DNA of 32,923 nucleotides from CAZGMJ01 sp964526785. GTDB taxonomy: Bacteria > Planctomycetota > Phycisphaerae > Sedimentisphaerales > Anaerobacaceae. Location: contig CAZGMJ010000055.1 in assembly GCA_964526785.1 (NCBI GenBank), forward strand, positions 1 through 32,923, read 5' to 3'. The position numbers and the translations under genes were made by a program. Position 1 is the first letter of the stretch, and the number at the start of each line of letters is the position of its first letter. Under the pieces are notes generated by a model. That model searched no databases. It saw only the letters and a program-made list of their open reading frames with translations, and was not told the origin of the DNA. Positions 9,401 through 18,008 of the stretch are shown here, in pieces.

Positions 9401-11585
9401 AGCCGCTTATCGCCTGCAGTTCGCCCAGGATTTGCTCGGCCTGCTCCTGTTCGCGAGATGCCGCCCGCTGCTGGCGCCCCAGCCGTACCCACGCTCCCTC
9501 TCGCAACGTCTCATCGCGCGACTTGCCTTCAGCGCGAGCCTGTTCAAGCATCCTGGTTTCATTGCTCTGTAGTCGAATCACCTCGCGAGTCGCAAGCTCC
9601 AGATGCGCTTCCGCCAGCAGATCCTTGTGCGCCCTTGCGATCTGATTCGACTGCCAATCGAGCGGCCCCGCGGTGTTCATCAGCCCGTCGGCATCCTCCT
9701 TGGAAATCTGGTCGAATTCCTCCAGCCTGTCCATCTGCGCGTGCGTCCGACCCAGGGTATCGCGACGCAGGCGGCTGAGCATTCGACCTGTTGATATCAG
9801 ATCCTGCGACCGCTGAGGCGATTGTTCCTGCCTGACAGCCTCCTGCACCAGTTCCCACGCATCGAGCCCCAACACCTCGAGTTTGTCCGCCTCGCGCCTG
9901 GCCGACTGGAGAAACAGGCGGTGCTTATCGTCGCCTGAAGGATTGTTTTTCACCTCCTCCTGGAGGGATTTCAGATTCTCACGCAGCTTCCTGCCTGCAT
10001 CGTTGAACGCCTCGAGCGCATCCTGCAGCCGCGTCCTGACGGCCAGCTTGTCCATGCCATCTGTCGAGTAACCCTCAGAGCCTATCGTTATCTGGACTGT
10101 TATCGATTCTCCCACGTTGCCCTTGAGGTCGGTAGCTTCAAGCTTGGTCGAAACTACATCGCCCGGCTTGAGGTCCAGGTTCAGCAGATCCCAGTTCATC
10201 TTCACCGGATGCTCTTTGCCGCAGTTCATCCCGAGCGTCATCTGCTGCCAGAACCCCTGGTTGAGGCTGTACATCTGCCGAACCTCAGCCAGCCCGAGAT
10301 CATCACTGGCCATACCCGTCAGCCTCACCAGCGCATCGGACGGCAGAATCTTGTTCTCGTCCGGCTGCGTTATCCGAACGTCCGGCACCAGGTCACCCAG
10401 CGCCGTCAATTCGTAATTCGGCGCGAACTTGTTATCGAATCCGGAGTCCTTCGCCACCAGATGCACGCGATACGTCCCGGACTGCACGAGCTTCAACTCT
10501 CCACACGCCAGTTGTGGATTGGCTACGCTCAGCGGAACGACCTGTCGCTCCTCGTCTATATCTATCCACAGCTCGGCCTTCTCTATTGGCTGATCGACTT
10601 CGACCTTAAGGTCCACCTTCGTCCCCTGAAGTGCCCGCAAATCTCCGGCCTCCTCGGAAACCTCCTCGTCTTCGAGCCCGCTGTATTCCGGGTAATCATA
10701 CGTTTTGTGGAAGACCTTCACGTGAGGCCTGCGCCGCGAGTGGATCGTGTAGAATTTGGTCGATGCCTTGCCCGAAAGCACGCGATATCTCAGACTCTCG
10801 TCGGCGACCACAACCGTTGTGCCATACTGCAACTGACCGCTCGGCTCCATTCGGATTACGTTGCGGTTGTCCACGCCCTTGACATACGACTCCAGAATTA
10901 CATCTTCCGTAGTCGCCTCGGACAGCTCGACCACAACGCTTACCGGATCGCCCCTCGGAACCGAAACATCGCTCGCCCCGGGCTCGACTATCCTGATCTG
11001 CAGATTCGATACCCGCGCAATGTTCGCCGTCGGCAAAAACGCCCTCGCCATCAGCTTTGGAAAACGCAGCCCCGGAATGATCGACAGTCCCACGCACAGC
11101 AGAACCGCCGCCATCGCCATCAATATCCACCGACGAACCGTCCGAATCGGCAACATCTTCCCCGGTTGATACGGCCGGATCAAAGACGCCACCCGCCGCT
11201 GCACCAGCACTCGCAGACTGGCCGAGTCATTTGTCTCCTTCGCCGTACCCGCCCCAAGCTCAACCGCCGAGAGCACCTCCTCTGTCAAGTCGTTGTGATC
11301 CGCCTCGAACATCCTCGCCAGATCGGTCATGCCCGGCCGATGCACAAACCACCGCAGTGACGTCCGGTAGAACACCACCCCGGCCAGCACATAGGCTCCC
11401 AAGCTCAGACTCATACGCACCGCATCCGGCAAAACCACAAGCAGATCAACGATCGCAACAACTGTCATCGCCACAAGGGCAGTGCTGATGATCGAGCACA
11501 CCCCGCGCACGGCAATCAAACGCCTGCGTCGTCGTCCGAATGCCTCCAGCTTCCTGCGCGTTCTAGGATCAAGTTCGATGCCCAT
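6474..11585 (-). CDS. Giant membrane-anchored DUF4175-like protein with long coiled-coil/Q-A-rich region
   Basis: This is a protein of 1703 residues. Three hydrophobic segments lie near the N-terminus (about 28-51, 58-75 and 153-171), preceded by a basic stretch (RRRRR near 18-22). A beta-rich, likely extracytoplasmic region follows to about residue 490 with Ig-like features. From about 500 to 1500 the sequence is almost entirely charged helical repeats rich in E, R, A, Q and L, as in long coiled coils. The C-terminal 200 residues are Ala/Gln/Met-rich low complexity, followed by a short ordered tail. The architecture resembles DUF4175-family proteins found with MoxR/VWA genes. The start at 11585 (MGIELDPR) leaves a 26-base gap after the VWA/PA14 stop; an earlier start at 11696 would overlap it. 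The role is unknown; a scaffold or stretch-bearing envelope protein is an inference. Confidence 0.8.
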   Translation of the reverse strand: MGIELDPRTRRKLEAFGRRRRRLIAVRGVCSIISTALVAMTVVAIVDLLVVLPDAVRMSLSLGAYVLAGVVFYRTSLRWFVHRPGMTDLARMFEADHNDLTEEVLSAVELGAGTAKETNDSASLRVLVQRRVASLIRPYQPGKMLPIRTVRRWILMAMAAVLLCVGLSIIPGLRFPKLMARAFLPTANIARVSNLQIRIVEPGASDVSVPRGDPVSVVVELSEATTEDVILESYVKGVDNRNVIRMEPSGQLQYGTTVVVADESLRYRVLSGKASTKFYTIHSRRRPHVKVFHKTYDYPEYSGLEDEEVSEEAGDLRALQGTKVDLKVEVDQPIEKAELWIDIDEERQVVPLSVANPQLACGELKLVQSGTYRVHLVAKDSGFDNKFAPNYELTALGDLVPDVRITQPDENKILPSDALVRLTGMASDDLGLAEVRQMYSLNQGFWQQMTLGMNCGKEHPVKMNWDLLNLDLKPGDVVSTKLEATDLKGNVGESITVQITIGSEGYSTDGMDKLAVRTRLQDALEAFNDAGRKLRENLKSLQEEVKNNPSGDDKHRLFLQSARREADKLEVLGLDAWELVQEAVRQEQSPQRSQDLISTGRMLSRLRRDTLGRTHAQMDRLEEFDQISKEDADGLMNTAGPLDWQSNQIARAHKDLLAEAHLELATREVIRLQSNETRMLEQARAEGKSRDETLREGAWVRLGRQQRAASREQEQAEQILGELQAISGYSQARTMGNVIKRLAEDRMAMDEVTEAPKPDSEELVKRSEQRLKTLEEAVKSLQSAQRSTYSQLSRHRESLAKSAGMAASELSTLRSKVDSGANSQNDLQHLLGKANVEPEKLDERRDRTSAAVSEAEQRWASSVGQLKDFARLEDSRVQADYPFISDTADTAAAVDALHTTAIDPEATKKAGEAISKIEKAYRILETGHWVVERRNHLRDMTWRERWDLAEADSLDQPLRYWSDWEKSLRPYGNMMRRSGFDNPVRDKLQEAVQSKTVEKIRREADRRRNNNESVESVARDMELLTKSMEEVVELMQPQMQQAREVIAEYAPSLAEQLAAASEMASKIEEDTQSLVDEAEDLGGLETQEEASGLLEDQLQLNDRLDSVRDALRRDANRQNLSNEESRERARDADDALAMLRQPPPRAEELLGEAAATTESEPQQQALEQALEQEGKLSDALDLLAQHYENLESGQPEQTRTALRATEQENIAAYGIEDQYEQVDQLAQMSRMPADQLKPLLEEELTHNAGMQQELGQIVDDTLQQATRNLEQMVSREQNIGERLAKVAEQQSKNDQAVRQHEERMNRLEERARELAGRAEQLAKTDIPRVAERARQVSDAAEEDFSNAREAAQDASEQMPTEFDAAPSALTEEVEEFASMMEAAGNDLNAGGRKTESSANNEARQQARAAAQQARDANRQADRSARDARQLAKELRDAARRSSAQIQHSDQQQDQVNEMAGPVTEDFQRAASHAERLDLPEAGALAQTAEAMESISENELPTALDALEQSPAAQPAQAPVEQARSALAEQLGEMQEMLPESSAAQSASTAPPNMQEQVDQWMARALDQLEAAALAQAAQPTDSQQAAQASAQAQAQQAMQQPLMSQQAAMAQSRAASNTAPQSESLTRRAMASLMSGSRASDDMPPPTGRPLPEHLRLRNGRWGQLRKLEAVDMMQSRGEVIAEEYREMIHTYFEVISRRAKEK

Positions 11586-11611
11586 AATCGTTCTTTCATC
11601 ACCACCGGCCG

Positions 11612-14600
11612 CTAAAGCATGCCGGCTCGTTTGCGAAGGACCCACTCTATTGTAAGCAACATAACCACGATGGCAAACCACAAGTAACTCTGCCACAGCA
11701 CAGTTTCGGTCTCAACCACCCGCCCCGAGCTCAGCGGACGAAGCTCGTCCAACAGCCCCGAAAGCTCATGCTCCCACACAAAATGGCCCCCGGACGTTTC
11801 GGCAATCTGCCTGAGCAACTGCTCATCGCACGTAAGCTCTGTAAGCTCCCCAGATTCCGGCGCTTCGACGAAGAACCGCCCCACCGCGATCATCTGCTCG
11901 GGTGGATATCCCACGACCTCAATTTTGACCTCGTGCTCACCAGCCTGCAGTGCGCCGCTCTGTGCTCGGTACGTACCGTCATTCTCATCGAGTTCAAGAT
12001 CGACCGAGGCTATTTTGGCGCCGTCGCGGTATATATGAGCCACAGCCTGTGCTTCGGTAACAGACCGTCCCTCTGTATCGCGTATTCGTGCTCGAATTTC
12101 CGCGTTGCGCCCCGGTGTATACACCAGAGCCCCACAGTCAATCGACACAAAACGATCCGCTACTGCAAACGGCGGCGCCATGATCAGACGCCCGATCTGG
12201 TTCCAGTACTTCTGGTGGTACTCGTCGGCGACCCGGTACCGCCACCGCCACGTTTCATCGAAGGCCATGTACAGCACCTTACCCGCACCGACCCTGCGAT
12301 ACACAATCGCCGGAGTCTCTTCGTCCTTCAGTCGGGCCTCAACCAGAACTTCACCGCCGGGCAGAGGTTCCACCGACGCCAGCCAGTGCGGCGGCTTCAA
12401 AGACGCCCAGACTTCCGAATTGGTCTTGACCCCGGCCGACAGTGTCAGCGCCGCCGTATCGACGCCGCGATCTGTCAATCGGAGTACTCCCTGATCAGTC
12501 AGTCGAAGCGACTGAGGGTTGCGGATCACCTGCTCGTCGGTCCATGAAACGGGCACAAGCTCGGCCAAAGGCGTCTGACCATATTCGTGCATATGCTTTC
12601 GCAGCCCGTCGATGAAGATAATTCCGCACCCCTTACGGCTCACCGCCTCTCGAATCCACTCCATCTCCTCTTCTTTGAGCATTTCCGACGGGAGGTCCCC
12701 GACAATGATCAGATCGTAACTGAACAGGTTCTCCCTGGTGGCCGGAAAGCGCCCCGGCGTGTCACCGCGTTTGATCCCGCCATCGCGCGTCGTCGGATCT
12801 GCCGATACCGCACTGACCTCCCACTTGTCATCCCGTTCAAAGAGATTGCGAATATACCGAAACTCCCACCGGGGCCGACCGTCGAGTATCATAACGCGGT
12901 TGCGCCTGAGGACGGCTTGGCATCTGAATTGGCTCCGATCGTTGCCTGGCTCAATGTCGATCTGTTCGAGTCCCGCAACCGAGACCTGCAACTGCATCGG
13001 TTGGCTCTGGAACTGCAACCGGCTGTCCTTTCCCGCCAGTTGATCCTGCACCAGTTCCTCGATGCCGAAGTCGAATTCGATCAGCCTGCGTCCGGCCCCT
13101 GAGCTGGTCAGCTCCTCTTCCCACAGCACGCGCCCGTAGCCCTCGACACGCAGCTTGAAGGCCTTCCCCGTTGGCATGTTGTCCTTCAACGCCACACGCC
13201 CCTTGATCCTGTCCTTGAAGAACACCGACTCCGGCGCATCGACCGCCATCACCGCAAGGTCTGATCCGCCCCGAAGGCAGCCGAGCCCCACCGTGTAGAC
13301 CGGTATTCCGCTACTGCCGCACACCTTGGCCTGGTGAAGCGGCGAAAGACCGAAGTTGTGCCTGCCATCCGAGAGGATAACCGCCGCCATGCGGTCGGTG
13401 AGTTCACCCTCTCTGACCTGTTCCCGAGCCTTCTGCCCCATCCCTATCGCAGTCAGCAGGCTCAACGATATATTGGTCGAGTCGGCCGGCTCGGCTGTCT
13501 CAAGGGTCTCAGGGAAGGGCACCGCCGAGTCAACCGCTCCTGCACGACTGTGCCACAAAGGCGTGATCTCTCGAGCGCCGAACGCCACCATGGCCACATT
13601 ATGCTCGTTCGCCAGCTGTTCGAGCACTGGTTCTTCGCCGCCGAGCAAGAGTGCCTCGATCCGCTCCCGCCTGCTCATCGCATCGATCCTCTCGATTGCA
13701 CTCGCTACCTCGTCGACGCCGGACCGCACCAGCCCCTGTGCCCATCTCTCGAACGCGCGATCGAGCATCTCCTGCCACGGTTCGACCGCCGCCGACAGTT
13801 CAGCCAGCCGCTGGGCTGACGCCCGTGGATTATCCTGTCCGTCCTTCGTCAGCTTCTCTGCAGGGGCCAGCAGGTCATCACGAAACTGCTTCAGCATGCT
13901 GTCCCTCGAGCCGGCGTATATGCCTCCCCCGCCCCCGCTCTTATACGGTGAGAGCCGATCTCCACCGATAGGCCGTTCCTTCGTTCCGTCGGGAAGCTCC
14001 CAGCCTACGGCCACGTGGTCGCCCCCGCTCTGCTCGATGTGCACTGCCTCGATGTAGTATCGGCGCCCTGCCTCCAGCATAATCGGCCTGGATTTCTGAC
14101 TGGACTTCTGCTGCCACTGATCCAGCGGCGCCCACGAATCAACGCGGGCAATGAGCTTCTTGCCCGCCTCTCCTTCATCCTCGCTCAGATACAGCCGGGC
14201 CATATCGTCAGCCGTAATCCAGAATGTGTACTTGCCCGTGGTGGGGGGGTAGATATACCCTGCCATCTTCGACAGATAGTTGTCGCTCCAATCGCGCCGC
14301 CCCAGAAACTGATCGACCTCTACCGCCCCCGACGGCTTCTCCGGAAAGCCCTTCACCTTCTCAACATCGTCCAGCTTCGATATTCCCGCATTCGCCCAGA
14401 ACTGATAACCGATAGTTCCTTTCTTGGCAGGGGCAATCATGTCACTGTCCAGCCGGGTCTTCTCAATATGCGCCAATGACTTCGCCAGCGCATCCCGCAC
14501 TCGCACGGCGGTTTCGGAGTCATATTCCATGGCGCCGTTTCTGGCCGCTGTAGCCGCCGCAGCAAGCTCCCTGCGACCCGCAAGAATGTGCTCGGGCAGC

Positions 14601-14938
14601 AGATCCTCACCAAGAAAACCGAGTTCCGCCGCCAACGCCAGCTTTCGCCCCTCAGAGAGAGAAACATCCGTCAGACGCATGCTCGCCGAGTCATCCATGA
14701 ACACGAGTAGGCGCGCTAGTTGCCCCAGCACCTTCCGATGGCTCAGCACCGGACCGGTAAGCATCAGCACCAGCAGAACAACCGCGGCAGCTCGAAGCAC
14801 GGGCAGTACATGACCGTACACGTCGCCGCGACCCCGCGTCTCACGACGATATAACGCCCAGGTAGCCACCCCGGCGATCAACGCCGCGGCCACTCCCAGC
14901 CATATGCCCCAATCGCCTGTGAACCGAATGCTCGTCAT
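11612..14938 (-). CDS. Membrane VWA protein with inserted PA14 domain and glutamine-amidotransferase-like domain
   Basis: This is a protein of 1108 residues. Hydrophobic segments lie at about 11-30 and 48-65. A VWA fold then begins with a MIDAS-like MDDSASM (81-87). The fold is interrupted by a helical stretch and a PA14 domain (about 175-332, including GKYTFWITADD and GRRYYIEAVH). The rest of the VWA fold resumes after about 440 (VAMVAFGAREI, then MAAVILSDGRHNFG and IPVYTVGLG). A beta-rich part and a class I glutamine-amidotransferase-like domain follow (about 680-830, RVMILDGRPRWEFRYIRN, YDLIIVGDLP). The C-terminus carries one more transmembrane segment (SYLWFAIVVMLLTIEWVL). Its ATG overlaps the BatA-like stop in an ATGA, so translation is probably coupled. 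PA14 domains often bind glycans. The GATase-like region shows no obvious catalytic Cys nucleophile elbow, so it is probably non-catalytic. Confidence 0.87.
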   Translation of the reverse strand: MTSIRFTGDWGIWLGVAAALIAGVATWALYRRETRGRGDVYGHVLPVLRAAAVVLLVLMLTGPVLSHRKVLGQLARLLVFMDDSASMRLTDVSLSEGRKLALAAELGFLGEDLLPEHILAGRRELAAAATAARNGAMEYDSETAVRVRDALAKSLAHIEKTRLDSDMIAPAKKGTIGYQFWANAGISKLDDVEKVKGFPEKPSGAVEVDQFLGRRDWSDNYLSKMAGYIYPPTTGKYTFWITADDMARLYLSEDEGEAGKKLIARVDSWAPLDQWQQKSSQKSRPIMLEAGRRYYIEAVHIEQSGGDHVAVGWELPDGTKERPIGGDRLSPYKSGGGGGIYAGSRDSMLKQFRDDLLAPAEKLTKDGQDNPRASAQRLAELSAAVEPWQEMLDRAFERWAQGLVRSGVDEVASAIERIDAMSRRERIEALLLGGEEPVLEQLANEHNVAMVAFGAREITPLWHSRAGAVDSAVPFPETLETAEPADSTNISLSLLTAIGMGQKAREQVREGELTDRMAAVILSDGRHNFGLSPLHQAKVCGSSGIPVYTVGLGCLRGGSDLAVMAVDAPESVFFKDRIKGRVALKDNMPTGKAFKLRVEGYGRVLWEEELTSSGAGRRLIEFDFGIEELVQDQLAGKDSRLQFQSQPMQLQVSVAGLEQIDIEPGNDRSQFRCQAVLRRNRVMILDGRPRWEFRYIRNLFERDDKWEVSAVSADPTTRDGGIKRGDTPGRFPATRENLFSYDLIIVGDLPSEMLKEEEMEWIREAVSRKGCGIIFIDGLRKHMHEYGQTPLAELVPVSWTDEQVIRNPQSLRLTDQGVLRLTDRGVDTAALTLSAGVKTNSEVWASLKPPHWLASVEPLPGGEVLVEARLKDEETPAIVYRRVGAGKVLYMAFDETWRWRYRVADEYHQKYWNQIGRLIMAPPFAVADRFVSIDCGALVYTPGRNAEIRARIRDTEGRSVTEAQAVAHIYRDGAKIASVDLELDENDGTYRAQSGALQAGEHEVKIEVVGYPPEQMIAVGRFFVEAPESGELTELTCDEQLLRQIAETSGGHFVWEHELSGLLDELRPLSSGRVVETETVLWQSYLWFAIVVMLLTIEWVLRKRAGML

Positions 14939-17082
14939 CTGCGAACTCTCGAGAAACGCTGCTGCAACAACAACTCAGCCAGTATCAAGAATAGAATGGC
15001 CGCCAGAAGAGGTTTCCAAATCTCCCGCCCGAATCTACGTTGCCTGTCCAGCTTAAGATAGTCAGCCGATGATGAAACCGCCCGTGCACCCATTTCCTCC
15101 GCCAGTGCCTCGAATTTCTCATCCTCCAGCACTTTGATCTGCGACTCCTGCCGTGAGGCATTGACCACAAAATGGACCGTCTTCTCATCGGGCGTTTGCA
15201 GCACGTACAGCCCCGGCCGATACGTATCCGTATATTCGACCAGACTATGATATCCCGCCGCGACTGCTTCGAGTGTGTGCTGTCTGCCCTCCGGGTCGGT
15301 CATTGTCATGCTCTGTCCCACAAAGCCGGGCCCCAGCAGAGCCGCGGCCTTGTCCCCTACATCCAGATTCCTCGGCGGATAGACGGTTGAGGCCAGATAC
15401 GTTACCAACTGCTGCATCAAGGGCAGATACGACGGCCTCATGGGCAGGTTGCTCCAGTCGTCGTCGCACGCCGTGCAGCACTGAATCACGCGTCCCTGCC
15501 CAAATGCGTGTTCGACCATGAACGGCTCGCCGCTGTCCAGGTGTGCCAGAGTCCTCGTCATCGCAGCGGTGCGCGGCCGCAGACCGTACCGAGTATGGAT
15601 CTTCATCCCCGACAGGCTGCCGTTGCGCGGGTCGTTGAAGAACTCAAGCGCAGGGTGATCGTAGTGCTGAGCAACGATCCTCGCCGCTTCATCATCCTCG
15701 TCGGTAACGGTCACCAGGTTGGCCACTTCGCAAGGCAACAGCGGCGACTGCGAAGGAGCCAGCCGCTGGTTGTACCACTCTACGTCAATCCGATCTCCCG
15801 CGAACACAAGCAACCCGCCGCCGGCTTCCACGAACCCTTTCAGCAGATTCACCTGCGAGTCAGACAGCCTCGGCACATTCGCCAGCACGACGACCCTGTT
15901 GCCCGCTACCAGATCGGGCTTGATCCTGTCAGGCGTGACAACACTCGCGCGAATCAAGTCCGAACTTGCCGCCGTGGCCGACGTGAACGGTTGCAGGGCA
16001 ATCTGCAGGAACGCCGTCTCAGATTCCAGCGGCTTCGGATTCGTGTCGCCGGAGACCAGCAGTAGCTCCAGTTGATCCCACACCGAGACACTGTGCCTCA
16101 TCACATTGTCGGTCTTGAGGGCGTCGGCCTCGGCGTACGCCTCCAGAACGTGCGAGCCGGCCGTCGTGAATTTGTGCGTGAAGACAACCTGGCCCTCCTG
16201 CCGAGGATCGAGCGTAATCTGAGATGCATCCTGATTTTGCCCGTCGACCCTCAAATACACCCGCATGTCCCTGATCGCAGCGCTGCCGTGGTTAACGAGA
16301 TTGACTCGGATCATCACCTTCTGCCCCACCCCCAGAACCGCACGCGAGACCTCCAGCGACTCCACCGCAACATTACCGACCTCCTCGGCCGGACCGCGTA
16401 GCAGCGTCAGCGGCGGCTCAATCGGCAGATTCTCAATCAAGTCCATGCTCCGCCCTCGCGCCTCCGTCTGGTCTTCAGACCAGCTTATCCCCTGAAAGTC
16501 ACTGACCACCACCAACTCACGATCCACGTAATGCGCCTTCGACAGAACCGCAGCCCCCGCCTCGAGCGCCTCGGCCGGCCGCGCCATACCGTAACCCTCT
16601 TTTCTTGCCGCCAGCGACGCCAGAACCTTCCTCCTGTCAAAGCTCGGCCCGATGCCGTCGCCCCGATTACACAACCACCCGACGTAGACCTCCGAGCCGC
16701 CCGGCAGCGACTCGACAATCTCCCGCACCTGCGCCTTCGCCTGCGCAAAACGCGACTGACTCCCCGATACGGCGTTCATCGAATAGCTGTCATCGAGCAG
16801 TATCACCATCGACGTCTTGGCCTTGCCCAGCAACGCCCGCATCCCCGTCAAGACCGGCCGAGCCATACACAACGCCAGCAGAATCGGGATCGCCGTCCGC
16901 ACCAGCAGCAGCAGCAACTGCTCAATCCTAAGGCGTCTCCGCTGCGTGCGAAGTATCTGCTCCAGAAGATGCATCGCTCCCCAGTCGATCCGCCTGAAAC
17001 GGTTTCGATTGATAATATGAATGACGATCGGGATGGCCCCGGCGAAGAGCCCTCCCAACAGGATGGCATTGAGAAAGGTCAT
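14935..17082 (-). CDS. BatA-like membrane protein with VWA domain
   Basis: This is a protein of 715 residues. The N-terminal 80 residues are the BatA/aerotolerance N-terminal domain: a first membrane helix (3-22), the basic NRNRFRRIDWGAMHLL stretch (26-40) and a second helix (about 55-78). A VWA domain follows with a MIDAS-like LLDDSYSMN (95-103) and ELVVVSDFQG. The central part has a CARDB-like beta domain (about 245-345) and a GATase-like segment (VVVLANVPRLS). A C-terminal helix (about 690-710) is followed by basic residues. In other bacteria such proteins sit in the inner membrane with the VWA domain outside and are partners of MoxR ATPases. The ATG at 17082 overlaps the DUF58 stop (ATGA). 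An earlier in-frame start at 17178 is less likely because it would overlap the upstream gene by about 100 bases. Confidence 0.88.
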   Translation of the reverse strand: MTFLNAILLGGLFAGAIPIVIHIINRNRFRRIDWGAMHLLEQILRTQRRRLRIEQLLLLLVRTAIPILLALCMARPVLTGMRALLGKAKTSMVILLDDSYSMNAVSGSQSRFAQAKAQVREIVESLPGGSEVYVGWLCNRGDGIGPSFDRRKVLASLAARKEGYGMARPAEALEAGAAVLSKAHYVDRELVVVSDFQGISWSEDQTEARGRSMDLIENLPIEPPLTLLRGPAEEVGNVAVESLEVSRAVLGVGQKVMIRVNLVNHGSAAIRDMRVYLRVDGQNQDASQITLDPRQEGQVVFTHKFTTAGSHVLEAYAEADALKTDNVMRHSVSVWDQLELLLVSGDTNPKPLESETAFLQIALQPFTSATAASSDLIRASVVTPDRIKPDLVAGNRVVVLANVPRLSDSQVNLLKGFVEAGGGLLVFAGDRIDVEWYNQRLAPSQSPLLPCEVANLVTVTDEDDEAARIVAQHYDHPALEFFNDPRNGSLSGMKIHTRYGLRPRTAAMTRTLAHLDSGEPFMVEHAFGQGRVIQCCTACDDDWSNLPMRPSYLPLMQQLVTYLASTVYPPRNLDVGDKAAALLGPGFVGQSMTMTDPEGRQHTLEAVAAGYHSLVEYTDTYRPGLYVLQTPDEKTVHFVVNASRQESQIKVLEDEKFEALAEEMGARAVSSSADYLKLDRQRRFGREIWKPLLAAILFLILAELLLQQRFSRVRR

Positions 17083-17975
17083 CCGTATCGTTTCCGCGCA
17101 TTCAAATACCCGGCCAGCGCCTGCGCGTACGGCTGGTCCGTCACGAGCGGCACAAGATCTATCCGATGCCTGTGGCATCCGCTCCGAAGCTCCTCGCGAA
17201 ACTGCCCCAACCGCTCCAAATAGGCCCTCCGCAGATGAGCCGGGTCAACCAGGTAGTTCAGGTTCTGCACTTCGAGCGAGTCAAAACGCGTCCACTGATC
17301 GAACGGAAACTCCAGCTCCGCTCGATCCCACAGTTGAAACACGATCAGCTCATGATGGGCGTGCCGAAAATGGGCCAGCGCCGACATCAATTCGTGAATC
17401 TCGCCGAAACAATCGGATATGACGATCAGCAGCCCTCGCCTCTGAATCTTCGGCACAAGTTCGTGAAACACCGCACCCAACTCCGTCTCGTCGCCCGGCC
17501 GGCATTTCTGCAGCGCATCGAGCAGCACGCGCAAATGCCCCGGCCTCGAACGCGGCGGAATGTACTGATCCATCTCCCGATCGAAAGTCACCAGCCCCAC
17601 TCCATCCGCCTGCCGCAGCATCAGATGCGCCAGACACGCCGCAAGACGAATCGCATAGTCGAATTTCGTCACGCTTCCACTGCCATAGGCCATCGACCCG
17701 CTCTTATCCAGCAGCAGTGTCGCCCTCAGGTTCGTCTCTTCCTCGTACTCCCTGATGTAGAAGCGATCCGTCTTGCCGAACACCTTCCAGTCGATATGCC
17801 GAATCTCATCGCCCGGCACATACGAACGATGCTGGCGAAACTCCACGCTGAAACCCTTGTGCGGCGACCGGTGCAGCCCGCTGCAAAACCCCTCAACCAC
17901 CAGCCTCGCAACGATCTCGAGCGAGCCGATCGTCTGAATCTCTTCCGGCGTTAGCAGTTCCGTAATACCGGCCAT
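17079..17975 (-). CDS. DUF58 domain protein (VWA-like, MoxR partner)
   Basis: This is a cytoplasmic protein of 298 residues with no signal or membrane segment. The DUF58 signature is clear: EFRQHRSYVPGDEIRHIDW (45-63), VFGKTDRFYIREYEEE (65-80) and a MIDAS-like LLLDKSGSM (87-95). GLLIVISDCFG provides the later VWA strand. DUF58 proteins are regularly encoded directly after MoxR ATPases and are thought to link them to their VWA membrane partners. It begins 33 bases after the moxR-like stop, with a GGGAG ribosome site. The molecular target is not known from sequence. Confidence 0.93.
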   Translation of the reverse strand: MAGITELLTPEEIQTIGSLEIVARLVVEGFCSGLHRSPHKGFSVEFRQHRSYVPGDEIRHIDWKVFGKTDRFYIREYEEETNLRATLLLDKSGSMAYGSGSVTKFDYAIRLAACLAHLMLRQADGVGLVTFDREMDQYIPPRSRPGHLRVLLDALQKCRPGDETELGAVFHELVPKIQRRGLLIVISDCFGEIHELMSALAHFRHAHHELIVFQLWDRAELEFPFDQWTRFDSLEVQNLNYLVDPAHLRRAYLERLGQFREELRSGCHRHRIDLVPLVTDQPYAQALAGYLNARKRYG

Positions 17976-18008
17976 AAGGAAGCTCCCTTTTCTTCTCGAC
18001 GCGTCCGC

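Noticed and set aside
10209..11360. Long plus-strand frame of 383 codons opposite the DUF4175-like gene
   Set aside because: It is antisense to a well-supported gene, its translation is rich in R, H, P and Q without a domain, and it has no ribosome site; it follows from third-position GC bias.
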